A stretch of DNA of 23,805 bases from an uncultured Faecalibacterium sp. (GTDB lineage Bacteria; Bacillota; Clostridia; Oscillospirales; Ruminococcaceae): assembly GCA_934518555.1 (NCBI GenBank), contig CAKSXW010000026.1, positions 1-23,805 of the forward strand, in the 5' to 3' direction. Shown piece by piece: positions 7,078 to 14,485 of the stretch; within the stretch, counting starts at the first letter, position 1; each line of letters opens with the position of its first letter. The notes beneath the pieces were generated by a model. It saw only the letters and a program-made list of their open reading frames with translations. It was not told where the DNA came from and did not search any database. A program made the translations under genes and the position numbers.

Positions 7078-7584
7078 ATGTGTGAAAAACCGACCCTGAA
7101 TATCGTCCTGGTGGAGCCTCGCATCCCCCAGAACACCGGCAATGTGGCCCGTACCTGTGCCTGCACCGCCTGCCGGCTCCATCTGGTGGGCCCCATGGGT
7201 TTTGCCATCGACGACAAAAAGCTGAAGCACGCCGGGCTGGATTACTGGCACTACCTGGACATCACCTATTACGATGGCTTGGAGGACTTTTTTGCCCGGA
7301 ACCCCGGCCCCTTTTACTACTTTACCACCAAGGCACCCCAGCGATACACCGATGTGCAGTACCCGGACGGGGCCTACCTGGTGTTTGGCCGAGAGGATGC
7401 CGGGCTGCCGGAGGCCTTGCTTGCTGCCAACCAGGAGCACTGCGTCCGGATGCCCATGCGTGACACCTGCCGCAGCCTGAACCTGTCCAACAGTGTGGCT
7501 GTGGGGGTGTACGAGGTGCTGCGCCAGTGGGATTTTCCGGAACTGCTGGACCACGGACACCTACGAGACTATGAATGGAAATGA
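7078..7584 (+). CDS. trmL: tRNA (cytidine/uridine-34-2'-O)-methyltransferase TrmL
   Basis: Methylates the 2'-hydroxyl of the wobble nucleotide of certain leucine tRNAs with S-adenosylmethionine. 168 residues, a minimal SPOUT enzyme of normal length. The knot motifs are all present: IPQNTGNVAR (16-25), FGREDAGLP (103-111) and SLNLSNSVAV (133-142), with the family segment KKLKHAGLDYW (47-57). The ribosome site is weak (a G-run 6-10 bases ahead), which fits translation coupled to the kinase gene ending 12 bases upstream. degV follows 7 bases after its stop codon. Nothing unusual in the sequence. Confidence 0.95.
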   Translation: MCEKPTLNIVLVEPRIPQNTGNVARTCACTACRLHLVGPMGFAIDDKKLKHAGLDYWHYLDITYYDGLEDFFARNPGPFYYFTTKAPQRYTDVQYPDGAYLVFGREDAGLPEALLAANQEHCVRMPMRDTCRSLNLSNSVAVGVYEVLRQWDFPELLDHGHLRDYEWK

Positions 7585-7591
7585 GGATACT

Positions 7592-8464
7592 ATGAGCAAA
7601 ATTGCGATCCTGACCGATTCCTCCTGTGATATTCCCCAGGAGATGGCCGAAAAGTACGGCATCGACATCATGGGCTTCCACATCCTGCTGGATGACGTGG
7701 ATTACCTGGAGCGTGAGAGCTGCACCAACACGGAGTTCTACGAAAAGATGCGCCAGGCCAAGGGCGTGCCCTCCACAGCAGCCATCACCCCCATCCAGTT
7801 CTGTGAAAAATACTGCCAGTATGTGGACGAGGGCTACACCGATGTGATCCATGTGCCCATCAACAAGTCCGGTTCCTCCACCTACAACAACGCCCTGATG
7901 GCCCAGGGCATGCTGCGGGAGGAGCGGCCGGAGCACCACCTGAAGATCCATCTGCTGGACCCCCACACCTATTCTATGGTGTTTGGCTGGTATCTGTGCC
8001 AGATGGCCCGGAAGCTCCAGAACGGTGCGGAGATCCGCCATGTGATCCGGGAGTTTGAAAAGCAGATGAACTGCATGGAGATCGTTCTGGGACCCTACAG
8101 CCTGAAGCAGATGAAAAAGAGCGGCCGCATCTCTGCCGCCGCTGCCGTTATGGGCGAGCTCATGGGCATCCGCCCCATCATCACCCTCATCGACGGCAAG
8201 ACCCAGGTAGAAGCCAAGGTCCGGGGCGACGACAAGGTGGTGCCTGCCATGGTGGAGCTGGCCGCTAAGCGCAGCCAGGGGGTGGAAGATTTTGAGTATA
8301 TGATCGGCCACACCGACATCCAGCAGGCCTCAGACCTGGAAAAGGCCTGCCGCAAGGCCTTTGGCAAGGCCCCTCTTATCGTGTTCCAGCTGGGCGGCGT
8401 AGTGTCTGCCAACACCGGCCCCGACACGGTGGCCCTGGTGTATACCGGCCACCCCAGAGGGTAA
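7592..8464 (+). CDS. DegV family protein, fatty-acid-binding FakB-like
   Basis: DegV/FakB proteins hold a fatty acid and present it to the kinase FakA for phosphorylation before phospholipid synthesis. 290 residues, the usual length. Seen: TDSSCDIP (8-15), PSTAAITP (60-67; Ser61 and Thr62 match the carboxylate-binding site) and KSGSSTYNN (92-100) in place of the common GLSGTY. GPYSLKQMKKSGRIS follows near residue 170, as in the family. No fakA-like kinase gene is in the window. The ATG at 7592 is preceded by GAGG overlapping the trmL stop codon, so translation is probably coupled. Last gene of the operon; a structured repeat with a T-tailed hairpin lies just beyond it and probably ends the transcript. 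Confidence 0.93.
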   Translation: MSKIAILTDSSCDIPQEMAEKYGIDIMGFHILLDDVDYLERESCTNTEFYEKMRQAKGVPSTAAITPIQFCEKYCQYVDEGYTDVIHVPINKSGSSTYNNALMAQGMLREERPEHHLKIHLLDPHTYSMVFGWYLCQMARKLQNGAEIRHVIREFEKQMNCMEIVLGPYSLKQMKKSGRISAAAAVMGELMGIRPIITLIDGKTQVEAKVRGDDKVVPAMVELAAKRSQGVEDFEYMIGHTDIQQASDLEKACRKAFGKAPLIVFQLGGVVSANTGPDTVALVYTGHPRG

Positions 8465-8475
8465 CACACGATTTT

Positions 8476-8575
8476 AATAGCCTCCGCTTCGCTCTGGCTA
8501 TTTCAGCGGTAATTCTATTTTTACTTTGAGGTTTCGAAAAACCTGCGGGCTTTTCGAAACCTCTTTTTTACCGGA
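8476..8575 (+). repeat. Structured intergenic repeat, unit 1 (also acts as likely terminator of degV)
   Basis: Small hairpin AATAGCC (8476-8482) with GGCTATT (8496-8502), loop TCCGCTTCGCTCT. Then TTCAGCGGT, whose AGCGG (8505-8509) can pair with CCGCT (8484-8488) in the loop. Then a long hairpin GAGGTTTCGAAAA (8528-8540) with TTTTCGAAACCTC (8551-8563), closed after one mismatch by CC/GG around the tetraloop TGCG (8544-8547), and six T (8564-8569). Related units lie at 17977-18075 and twice at 21236-21457. Confidence 0.82.
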
Positions 8576-8623
8576 AGGGTCCAAGCCAAACCCTACATCT
8601 GTTCCCAATTCTGCAATAATTCA

Positions 8624-8652
8624 TTGCAATCCGCCCAAAATTATGATATACT
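8624..8652 (+). promoter_or_regulatory. Promoter of the queT unit
   Basis: TTGCAA (8624-8629), 17-base spacer ending TGA (extended -10), TATACT (8647-8652). The transcript should start near 8659, about 25 bases before the riboswitch. Confidence 0.88.
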
Positions 8653-8684
8653 CCCTTGTGCTGTGTTTTTTCACGGCTCCTTTA

Positions 8685-8785
8685 GAGCAACTTAGGATTT
8701 TAGGCTCCCCGGTGTGTCTCGAACCATGCCGGGCCAAACCCACAGGGGCTGGCGGCCCTGTGCGGTCAAAATCTTTCCGCTGGAG
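8685..8785 (+). ncRNA. PreQ1 riboswitch, class III
   Basis: Senses prequeuosine-1 and controls translation of the transporter gene behind it. GAGC (8685-8688) pairs with GCTC (8704-8707) around AACTTAGGATTTTAG, the conserved ligand-pocket region. CCCGG/CCGGG forms the next helix (8708-8733 region), followed by an extended arm with CCACAGGG and CCCTGTGCGG. The 3' part CCGCTGGAGT (8778-8787) includes the ribosome site TGGAG of queT, placed so it can be taken up in a pseudoknot. The sequence closely follows the preQ1-III RNA I remember from Faecalibacterium prausnitzii, which also precedes queT. The match is from memory, but sequence, structure and gene context agree. Confidence 0.92.
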
Positions 8786-8792
8786 TATTGTT

Positions 8793-9320
8793 ATGAATCA
8801 GAATCCTTCCGTCCGTAAACTGGCACGCTGCGGCGTGGTGGCTGCCATCTATGTGGTGCTGTGCCTGGCACTGCAGCCCCTTTCCTACGGGGCAGTGCAG
8901 GTCCGTGTGGCCGAGGCCCTGTGCCTGCTGCCGGTGTTTGGCACCGAGTACATCCTGGGTGTGGTGCTGGGCTGCTTTTTGGCCAACCTGCTGGGCTCCA
9001 CCATCGTGGACGTGATCTTTGGCACCCTGGCCACCCTGCTGGCCTGCCTGGTCACCTACCGGCTGCGGAACATCCGCTTCAAGGGCCTGGCCCTGGCTGC
9101 CAGCCTGCCCCCGGTGCTGTTCAACGCTGTGATCATCGGCATCGAGATCGCTGTGATGTTCCCGGACCCCACCTCCAGCGCACCCATCTGGCTGGCCTGC
9201 ATCACCAACGGCATCTCGGTGGGCATTGGCGAAATCATCAGCTGCACCGTTCTGGGTGTGCTGCTGGTGAAGATCATTGAAAGCAACGCCGCTCTGAGCA
9301 AGATCTTTGGGGCGGAATAA
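8793..9320 (+). CDS. queT: QueT, substrate-binding membrane subunit for queuosine precursor uptake (ECF type)
   Basis: An integral membrane S-component thought to bind a queuosine precursor such as preQ1 and to work with a shared ECF energising module, whose genes are not in this window. 175 residues, about five to six hydrophobic segments (roughly 12-30, 41-60, 62-88, 97-122, 131-160). The family segments QPLSYGAVQVRVAEAL (28-43) and LGCFLANLLGS (59-69) are present. The start at 8793 lies 7 bases after TGGAG, which forms part of the preQ1-III riboswitch directly upstream; upstream in-frame codons run through the riboswitch and are excluded. The HAD phosphatase gene follows after 24 bases and is probably co-transcribed. 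Confidence 0.93.
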   Translation: MNQNPSVRKLARCGVVAAIYVVLCLALQPLSYGAVQVRVAEALCLLPVFGTEYILGVVLGCFLANLLGSTIVDVIFGTLATLLACLVTYRLRNIRFKGLALAASLPPVLFNAVIIGIEIAVMFPDPTSSAPIWLACITNGISVGIGEIISCTVLGVLLVKIIESNAALSKIFGAE

Positions 9321-9344
9321 GCGGCTTTGCCGCAGGAGGGCCCC

Positions 9345-9995
9345 ATGCAGCCAAACGGAATGATCTTTTGGGATTGGAACGGCACCCTGCTGGACGATGT
9401 GGCGTTTACCCACGGGTGTCTGAACTGGATGCTGGAGACCCACGGCTACCCTCAGCGGTACGACCTTTCCCAGTATCGGGAGCTGTTCGGCTTCCCCATT
9501 GAAGAATACTACACCCGGGCCGGGTTTGATTTTTCCCGGCACCCCTACCCTATGCTGGCACAGCGGTTTATGGACCACTACAATGCCGGGGTGCCCGGGT
9601 GCCCCGTTACGGCCCACGCTGCCAGCACCCTGGCAGAGCTGGCCCGCCGGGGCTGGCAGCAGTCTGTCCTTTCCGCCTCCCGTCGGGACTACCTGATCGA
9701 GCAGGTATCCGCACGGGGTCTGCAGGGCTTTTTCACCGAGTTGCTCGGCCTTGCAGACATCTACGGCGTCAGTAAGGTGCAGATGGGCCAGCAGTGGCTG
9801 GCCCAAAGCGGCCTGGACCCGGCCAGCTGCGTGATGATCGGGGACACCGACCACGACGCCCAGGTGGCCCGGGCCATGGGTACCCGTTGTGTGCTGTACA
9901 CCGGCGGCCACCAATCCCGTGCCCAGCTCCAGGCCGTCTGCCCCTATGTCATTGAGGACCTGGCCCTGCTGCCGGATCTTCTGGAGACCTTATAA
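9345..9995 (+). CDS. HAD-superfamily phosphatase, phosphoglycolate-phosphatase-like
   Basis: Predicted phosphomonoesterase of unknown substrate, cytoplasmic. 216 residues with an alpha-helical cap (about 18-85) between motifs I and II. Motif I is DWNGT (10-14): nucleophile Asp10 is kept but the second, general-acid aspartate of the usual DxDGT is Asn12. Motif II is LSAS (109-112), motif III probably Lys144, motif IV GDTDHD (166-171). Asn at the third position occurs in some HAD groups, and full activity cannot be assumed. The ribosome site AGGAGG (9334-9339) fixes the ATG at 9345. It lies in the queT transcription unit, but no direct link to queuosine is evident. A terminator follows 7 bases after the stop. 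Confidence 0.88.
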   Translation: MQPNGMIFWDWNGTLLDDVAFTHGCLNWMLETHGYPQRYDLSQYRELFGFPIEEYYTRAGFDFSRHPYPMLAQRFMDHYNAGVPGCPVTAHAASTLAELARRGWQQSVLSASRRDYLIEQVSARGLQGFFTELLGLADIYGVSKVQMGQQWLAQSGLDPASCVMIGDTDHDAQVARAMGTRCVLYTGGHQSRAQLQAVCPYVIEDLALLPDLLETL

Positions 9996-10002
9996 GCCCC
10001 TT

Positions 10003-10034
10003 GCCCCGTGCTCCCCTGGGAGCACGGGGCTTTT
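10003..10034 (+). terminator. Intrinsic terminator after the queT-HAD unit
   Basis: Perfect 13-bp complement GCCCCGTGCTCCC (10003-10015) and GGGAGCACGGGGC (10018-10030) with TTTT (10031-10034). The two-base gap means the innermost pairs must open to form the loop. Confidence 0.92.
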
Positions 10035-10120
10035 GCTGCACCTGGGCCTCTTTTTGCGGCTTTCCGCCTACGATTTTACAGAAAGTTCATGCAAAAACGT
10101 GCTAAAATCCTTCTGTGGGT

Positions 10121-10149
10121 TTGACGCTCCTGCCGCTTTGGTGTATCAT
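10121..10149 (+). promoter_or_regulatory. Promoter of secA
   Basis: TTGACG (10121-10126), 17-base spacer, TATCAT (10144-10149). The ~60-base leader contains a 6-bp hairpin GGATGC/GCATCC (10176-10191) with loop AGCG; no SecM-like leader gene is visible. Confidence 0.78.
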
Positions 10150-10217
10150 ATAAGTTGTATTGATATGTCCTTTCTGGATGCAGCGGCATCCTGATTCTAC
10201 AGTATGAGGTGTAACCA

Positions 10218-13055
10218 ATGTCCCTTGTTGAAAAACTCTTTGGCAGCTTCTCGGACCGAGAGCTGAAAAAGGTAAATCCCCTTACCAAGCAGGTGCTGGC
10301 TCTGGAGCCCAAGTACGCTGCCCTGTCCGATGCAGAGCTGCAGGCCCAGACCGCTGCCTTCAAGCAGCAGCTGGCTGACGGCAAGACCCTGGACGACATC
10401 CTGCCCGACGCCTTTGCCGTGTGCCGGGAGGCCGCCTGGCGTGTGCTGGGCATGAAGCACTTCCCGGTGCAGATCACCGGCGGCATTGCCCTGCATCGGG
10501 GCGACATCGCTGAGATGCAGACCGGTGAAGGCAAGACCCTGGTGGCTACCCTGCCGGCCTACCTGAACGCCCTGACCGGCGAGGGGGTCCATGTGGTCAC
10601 TGTCAACGACTACCTGGCCAAGCGTGACAGCGAGTGGATGGGCAAACTGTACCGCTGGCTGGGCCTCACCGTGGGCCTGATCGCCCAGGGCATGGACGGC
10701 GACGCACGCCGGGCCGCCTACGCTGCCGACATCACCTACGGCACCAACAACGAATTTGGCTTCGATTACCTCCGTGACAACATGGTCACCTACAAGGCCA
10801 ACATGGTGCAGCGCGGCCACGCCTATGCCATCGTGGACGAGGTGGACTCCATCCTCATCGACGAGGCCCGTACTCCGCTGATCATCTCTGGCAAGGGCGA
10901 GGATTCCTCCAGCCTGTACACCCAGGTGGACCGGTTTGCCCGTACCCTCCGTAAGAGCGTGGTGGTGGAGCTGGAGGACAAGGTGTCCACCGACGAGCAG
11001 GCCGACGGCGATTATGTGGTGGATGAAAAGCACAAGACCTGCACCCTCACCGCCAACGGCATCAAAAAGGCCGAGGCCTACTTCCACATCGAGAACCTGG
11101 CTGCCGCCGAGAACATGACCCTGTCCCACCACATCGACCAGGCCATCAAGGCCTACGGCGTGATGCAGAAGGACATCGACTATGTGGTGAAGAACGGCGA
11201 AGTCATCATCGTGGACGAGTTTACCGGCCGCCTGATGATCGGCCGCCGCTACAACGAGGGCCTGCACCAGGCCATTGAGGCCAAGGAGGGCGTAAAGATC
11301 GCCGCCGAGAGCAAGACCCTGGCCACCATCACCTTCCAGAACTACTTCCGTATGTACAAGAAGCTGTCGGGCATGACCGGTACCGCCAAGACCGAGGCCA
11401 CCGAGTTTACCGAGATCTACGGCCTGAACATCGTCACCGTGCCCACCAACCGCCCCAAGCAGCGGCAGGACTACCCCGATGCCATCTACAAGACCGTCAA
11501 CGGCAAGTACCGGGCCGTGATCCAGCAGGTGATGGAGTGCCACAAAAACGGCCAGCCGGTGCTGGTGGGTACCGTCAGCGTGGAAAAGAGCGAGATCCTG
11601 GCCAAAATGCTCCAGCGTTACACCCGGGATTTCAACGTGCTGAACGCCAAGAACCACGAGCGTGAGGCCGAGATCGTGGCCCAGGCCGGCAAAAAGGGTG
11701 CCATTACCATTGCCACCAACATGGCAGGCCGTGGTACCGATATCATGCTGGGCGGCAACGTGGAGTACATGGCCAAGGCCCAGATGCGGAAGGAACACTT
11801 CTGCGAGAATCTGCTGTGCCCGGAGACCCCCCAGGACGCCGACCCGGCTGCGGTGGAGATGCTGCTGGCAGAGGCCAACGGCCACGGTGACACCGAGGAT
11901 GCCAACATTCTGGCTGCACGCCAGCGGTTTGAGGAGCTGTATGCCCAGTACAAGCCTGCAGTGGAGGCCGAGGCCCAGCAGGTCCGGGCAGCCGGCGGCC
12001 TGTTCATCATTGGCACCGAGCGTCACGAGAGCCGCCGTATCGACAACCAGCTGCGTGGTCGTGCCGGACGCCAGGGCGACCCCGGTGCTTCCCGGTTCTA
12101 CCTGAGCCTGGAGGACGACCTGATGCGGCTGTTTGGCGGCGAACGGGTCTCCAGCCTTATGGACACCCTGAAGTTGGACGAGGACACCCCCATTGAGAAC
12201 CGCATGATCACCAATACCCTGGAAAGTGCCCAGAAAAAGCTGGAAGGCCGCAACTTCGAGATCCGTAAAAACGTGCTGAAGTACGACGACGTGATGAACC
12301 AGCAGCGTGAGATCATCTACGGCCAGCGCCGGAAGGTGCTGGATGGCGAGGACATCAGCACCGAGATGCACAATATGCTGCGGGAAAATATCGACTCCAG
12401 CTGTGCCCAGTTCCTGGCCGGTGACGTAAAGGACGATTGGGACTTTGGTGCCCTGCGCCGCCACTACCTGGGCTGGCTGACCACCGACGCCGACTTCCAC
12501 TACACTGTGGAGGACTTTGACAACATTACCCGGGAGGGCATTGCTGATACCCTGTACCACCGGGGGATGCAGATCCTCCAGGGCAAAGAGGTGCGCTACG
12601 GTGCCCCCCTCATGCGAGAGCTGGAGCGCATCTGCCTGCTGAAGTGTGTGGACCGCCAGTGGATGGACCACATCGACAACATGGACCAGCTGCGGCAGGG
12701 CATTGCACTGCGTGGCTACGGCCAGAAGGACCCGGTGGTGGAATACCGCATCGAGGGCTTTGATATGTTCGACCAGATGGTGGATTCCATCCGGGAGGAC
12801 AGCGTGAAGATGCTGCTGACCATCGAGATCCGGCAGGCAGGCTCTGCCCCCAAACGGGAACAGGTAGCCCGGCCCACCGGCGAGGGCTTTGTGCCCGGCA
12901 ACGGCGCCCCCGGCGTAAAGGGTGCCCCCAAGGGCCAGCCGGTGCGTGTGGTAAAGATCGGCCGCAACGACCTTTGCCCCTGCGGCAGCGGCCTGAAATG
13001 GAAAAAGTGCACCTGCCCCCAGTACCATCCCGACGGGAACCCGGACGGGGAATAA
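10218..13055 (+). CDS. secA: Preprotein translocase ATPase SecA
   Basis: The motor that drives unfolded secretory proteins through the SecYEG channel, peripheral on the inner membrane face. 945 residues, longer than the ~840 of Bacillus but normal for Clostridia. Walker A is TGEGKT (102-107) and Walker B is DEVD (207-210) followed by [15 protein letters not shown]. The [13 protein letters not shown] and [16 protein letters not shown] segments are standard. The second ATPase domain carries [14 protein letters not shown] and [25 protein letters not shown]. The C-terminal zinc tail, which binds SecB or ribosomes, reads [14 protein letters not shown] (920-933): here the last cysteine is one position later than the usual adjacent C/H. 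The ribosome site GAGGTG lies 6-11 bases ahead of the ATG. It has its own promoter. An amidohydrolase gene follows after 81 bases. Confidence 0.98.
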   Translation: MSLVEKLFGSFSDRELKKVNPLTKQVLALEPKYAALSDAELQAQTAAFKQQLADGKTLDDILPDAFAVCREAAWRVLGMKHFPVQITGGIALHRGDIAEMQTGEGKTLVATLPAYLNALTGEGVHVVTVNDYLAKRDSEWMGKLYRWLGLTVGLIAQGMDGDARRAAYAADITYGTNNEFGFDYLRDNMVTYKANMVQRGHAYAIVDEVDSILIDEARTPLIISGKGEDSSSLYTQVDRFARTLRKSVVVELEDKVSTDEQADGDYVVDEKHKTCTLTANGIKKAEAYFHIENLAAAENMTLSHHIDQAIKAYGVMQKDIDYVVKNGEVIIVDEFTGRLMIGRRYNEGLHQAIEAKEGVKIAAESKTLATITFQNYFRMYKKLSGMTGTAKTEATEFTEIYGLNIVTVPTNRPKQRQDYPDAIYKTVNGKYRAVIQQVMECHKNGQPVLVGTVSVEKSEILAKMLQRYTRDFNVLNAKNHEREAEIVAQAGKKGAITIATNMAGRGTDIMLGGNVEYMAKAQMRKEHFCENLLCPETPQDADPAAVEMLLAEANGHGDTEDANILAARQRFEELYAQYKPAVEAEAQQVRAAGGLFIIGTERHESRRIDNQLRGRAGRQGDPGASRFYLSLEDDLMRLFGGERVSSLMDTLKLDEDTPIENRMITNTLESAQKKLEGRNFEIRKNVLKYDDVMNQQREIIYGQRRKVLDGEDISTEMHNMLRENIDSSCAQFLAGDVKDDWDFGALRRHYLGWLTTDADFHYTVEDFDNITREGIADTLYHRGMQILQGKEVRYGAPLMRELERICLLKCVDRQWMDHIDNMDQLRQGIALRGYGQKDPVVEYRIEGFDMFDQMVDSIREDSVKMLLTIEIRQAGSAPKREQVARPTGEGFVPGNGAPGVKGAPKGQPVRVVKIGRNDLCPCGSGLKWKKCTCPQYHPDGNPDGE

Positions 13056-13068
13056 TACCTGTACGGAG

Positions 13069-13104
13069 AGACCTTCCCGGCCTTTGCCGTGACCGAGAAG
13101 GTCT
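13069..13104 (+). other. Intercistronic hairpin between secA and the amidohydrolase gene
   Basis: AGACCTTC (13069-13076) pairs with GAAGGTCT (13097-13104), with an inner CGGC (13078-13081)/GCCG (13086-13089). There is no T-tract, so it may be a weak terminator or an mRNA stability element rather than a full stop. Confidence 0.5.
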
Positions 13105-13136
13105 TTGCCATAAATTCAGAGGGAGTTGATGTTGGA

Positions 13137-14354
13137 ATGATCACACCGGAAAATCTTCTGGCAGCAGCCAAGGCCCTGGAGCCTCAGCTGCAGACCTGGC
13201 GGCGCACCCTGCACCGCCACCCTGAGGTGGGCTTTGACCTGCCCCAGACCAAGGCCCTGGTCAAAAAAGCACTGACAGAAATGGGCTACCAACCCCAGGA
13301 CTGCGGCAAGTGCGGCGTGGTGGCCCTTGCAGGGGGCAAGCACCCCGGCAAGGTGATCCTGCTCCGGGGCGACATGGACGCTCTGCCCCTGCAGGAGGAG
13401 TCCGGCGAGGAGTTTGCCTCCCAGGTCCCCGGCAAGATGCACGGCTGCGGCCACGATATGCACACCGCTATGATGCTGGGTGCGGCAAAGCTGCTGAAGG
13501 ACCACGAGGATCAGATCCAGGGCACTGTAAAGCTGGAGTTCCAGCCTGCGGAGGAGATCTTCCAGGGCTCCCCGGACATGATCGCCCACGGCCTGCTGGA
13601 AAACCCCAAGGTGGACGCTGCCGCCATGTTCCATGTGCTGGCAGGGTTGCCCCTGCCCTCCGGCATGGTGCTGGTGCCCGGGGGCGGCATTACCATGGCC
13701 AGCTGCGAGCAGTACCACATTACGGTGCAGGGCAAGGGTGGCCACGGCTCCATGCCCAATGTCTGCATCGACCCCATCACCGCAGCAGCCCACATCCACA
13801 TTGCCCTGCAGGAGATCAACAGCCGGGAGCTGGACCCTGCCGGGTTCGGCGTGTTTACCACCGGCCGGTTTGAGGCAGGCAAGGCCTCCAATGTGATCCC
13901 GGACACCGCCGATATGTGGGGCACCATCCGCACCGTGGACCCGGAGCAGAAGATCAGTGCCCAGATCCACCAGCGCATGACCGAGATCGCCCAAGGGGTG
14001 GCCACGGCCTACCGCTGCACCGCTGAGGTGACCTTCAGCGATTACTGCCCCTGCATGGTGGTGGACAAGCCCCTGGCCCAAAACGCCCTGGCCTATATGA
14101 CCGAGCTGCTGGGCAAGGGTGCCATGGACATGACCGCCCTTACCGGCGGCAAGCCCGGCGGCGGCAGCGAGGACTTTGCCTTTGTGAGCCACGAAGTGCC
14201 CACCGTGAGCATGTTCCTCTCCGCCGGCAACGCCAAGGAGGGCTACACCTACGGCCAGCACCACCCCAAGGTACGGTTTGACGACAGCGTCCTTTTTGAA
14301 GGCTCTGCTGCCTACACCTACCTGGCCCTGCGGTGGCTGGCAGACCATCAGTAA
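13137..14354 (+). CDS. M20 family metallo-amidohydrolase (N-acyl-amino-acid / hippurate hydrolase type)
   Basis: Hydrolyses an amide bond of an N-acylated amino acid with two metal ions; the substrate cannot be told from sequence. 405 residues. Peptidase M20D features in order: WRRTLHRHPEVGF (21-33), RGDMDALPLQEESG (77-90), metal ligands in MHGCGHDMHT (101-110; His102, Cys104, His106), QPAEE (136-140; Glu139 and Glu140, catalytic and metal-binding), His166, and GGHGSMP in the dimerisation (lid) domain. PGGGSEDFAFVS near residue 340 is the family's closing motif. Cys104 is typical of the amidohydrolase branch rather than the ArgE/DapE branch. The start at 13137 follows AGAGGGAG at 11 bases. 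It may be read through from secA past a hairpin, and it has a terminator of its own. Confidence 0.92.
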   Translation: MITPENLLAAAKALEPQLQTWRRTLHRHPEVGFDLPQTKALVKKALTEMGYQPQDCGKCGVVALAGGKHPGKVILLRGDMDALPLQEESGEEFASQVPGKMHGCGHDMHTAMMLGAAKLLKDHEDQIQGTVKLEFQPAEEIFQGSPDMIAHGLLENPKVDAAAMFHVLAGLPLPSGMVLVPGGGITMASCEQYHITVQGKGGHGSMPNVCIDPITAAAHIHIALQEINSRELDPAGFGVFTTGRFEAGKASNVIPDTADMWGTIRTVDPEQKISAQIHQRMTEIAQGVATAYRCTAEVTFSDYCPCMVVDKPLAQNALAYMTELLGKGAMDMTALTGGKPGGGSEDFAFVSHEVPTVSMFLSAGNAKEGYTYGQHHPKVRFDDSVLFEGSAAYTYLALRWLADHQ

Positions 14355-14377
14355 ACCAACACTGCTATATTAACTAT

Positions 14378-14415
14378 GCCCGGAGCCTTTAAAAAAGGCT
14401 CCGGGCTTATGTTTT
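14378..14415 (+). terminator. Intrinsic terminator after the amidohydrolase gene
   Basis: Perfect 13-bp stem GCCCGGAGCCTTT (14378-14390) with AAAGGCTCCGGGC (14394-14406), then TTATGTTTT. Confidence 0.88.
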
Positions 14416-14422
14416 GCCGGGT

Positions 14423-14457
14423 AACAGCCAGGCCCACTTCACACAGGCCTGGCTGTT
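14423..14457. terminator. Second hairpin between convergent genes
   Basis: Perfect 12-bp stem AACAGCCAGGCC (14423-14434) with GGCCTGGCTGTT (14446-14457), loop of 11. No T-tract follows on either strand, so it may end or stabilise the minus-strand cinA operon transcript without being a classical terminator. Confidence 0.55.
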
Positions 14458-14485
14458 CTGAAAAGATACGATAAGCAATGGGGCG

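Noticed and set aside
8526..8792. Upstream in-frame extension of queT
   Set aside because: It runs through a repeat hairpin, the promoter and the preQ1-III riboswitch; the start at 8793 has the ribosome site.
10197..13028. Very long open frame (943 codons) on the minus strand opposite secA
   Set aside because: It mirrors the codon pattern of secA in a GC-rich gene; its translation is His/Val/Leu/Gly-rich without any motif, and it has no ribosome site. The same applies to long open frames opposite mtaB, the hydrogenase, the amidohydrolase, fhs and cinA.
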